Shown here piece after piece: positions 63,801-64,000 of a stretch of DNA of 64,000 nt. The notes under the pieces were generated by a model. The model did not search any database. It had not been told where the DNA came from and saw nothing but the letters and a program-made list of their open reading frames with translations. Each line of letters opens with the position of its first letter. The stretch's first letter is position 1. The position numbers were made by a program, and so were the translations under genes. Source of the DNA: Atrichornis clamosus (lineage: Eukaryota > Chordata > Aves > Passeriformes > Menuridae); NCBI GenBank assembly GCA_013400975.1, contig WBMZ01003488.1:1-64000 (forward strand). Direction: 5' to 3'.

Positions 63801-64000
63801 CCATGTTTAATCAAGGAATGAACTAAAAATCTGAAAAGAATATGATATTTTTATGGGATACTCCAGATAGGCAGGCGTGATCCAATGTGCTTCTCTCTGC
63901 AATTCCATTTGCCTTGGTTCCTTTCCCTAGCAGTGAACTCAAAGTGCAATTTGAGTTCTTCCTGCAAGGAGCTCTGCCAGCAAAGGCTTTCTTCTCCACT

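Noticed and set aside
58320..64000. A first exon of LIN28B or another neighbour
   Set aside because: Vertebrate gene order places LIN28B on this side, but no cold-shock or zinc-knuckle coding sequence was seen. It probably lies beyond the window.

Overview
The window carries one complete protein-coding gene, HACE1 (HECT domain and ankyrin repeat E3 ubiquitin ligase 1), on the minus strand. The organism is almost certainly a bird. Seven copies or fragments of CR1-type LINEs and fragments of avian-type ERV LTRs interrupt otherwise AT-rich DNA. The gene spans about 51 kb from start to stop codon with mostly short introns. The species cannot be fixed from the sequence.

Layout, in plus coordinates. 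1 to about 5,600 is AT-rich intergenic DNA downstream of HACE1, with no gene recognised. About 5,600-7,079 is the probable 3'UTR. 7,080-58,154 holds 24 coding exons, running from exon 24 at low coordinates to exon 1 at high coordinates. All have GT-AG introns and consistent phases, and they sum to 2,733 nt (910 codons plus stop). A CpG island at about 57,840-58,310 contains exon 1, the 5'UTR, an NRF1-type site and two GC boxes, and is the promoter. From 58,320 to 64,000 the upstream flank is repeat-rich: three CR1 fragments and two ERVL-type LTR fragments, all in the same orientation as HACE1. No first exon of a neighbouring gene was recognised there.

The encoded protein has an N-terminal ankyrin array (exons 2-8), a middle region with a variable linker (exons 9-14), and a C-terminal HECT domain (exons 15-24). 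The catalytic cysteine codon (residue 877) is split between exons 23 and 24.

The most unusual feature is a perfect 75-bp tandem duplication covering the end of exon 5 and its splice donor. It leaves two identical donors 75 nt apart. The upstream donor gives the normal exon. The downstream donor gives an in-frame insertion of 25 residues in the ankyrin array. It is either a recent lineage-specific duplication, a polymorphism, or an assembly error.

Other points: a probable solo LTR in intron 10, antisense to the gene, containing a 190-bp assembly gap; a possible 22-codon upstream ORF in the 5'UTR; and several short tandem duplications. No novel multigene system was found.
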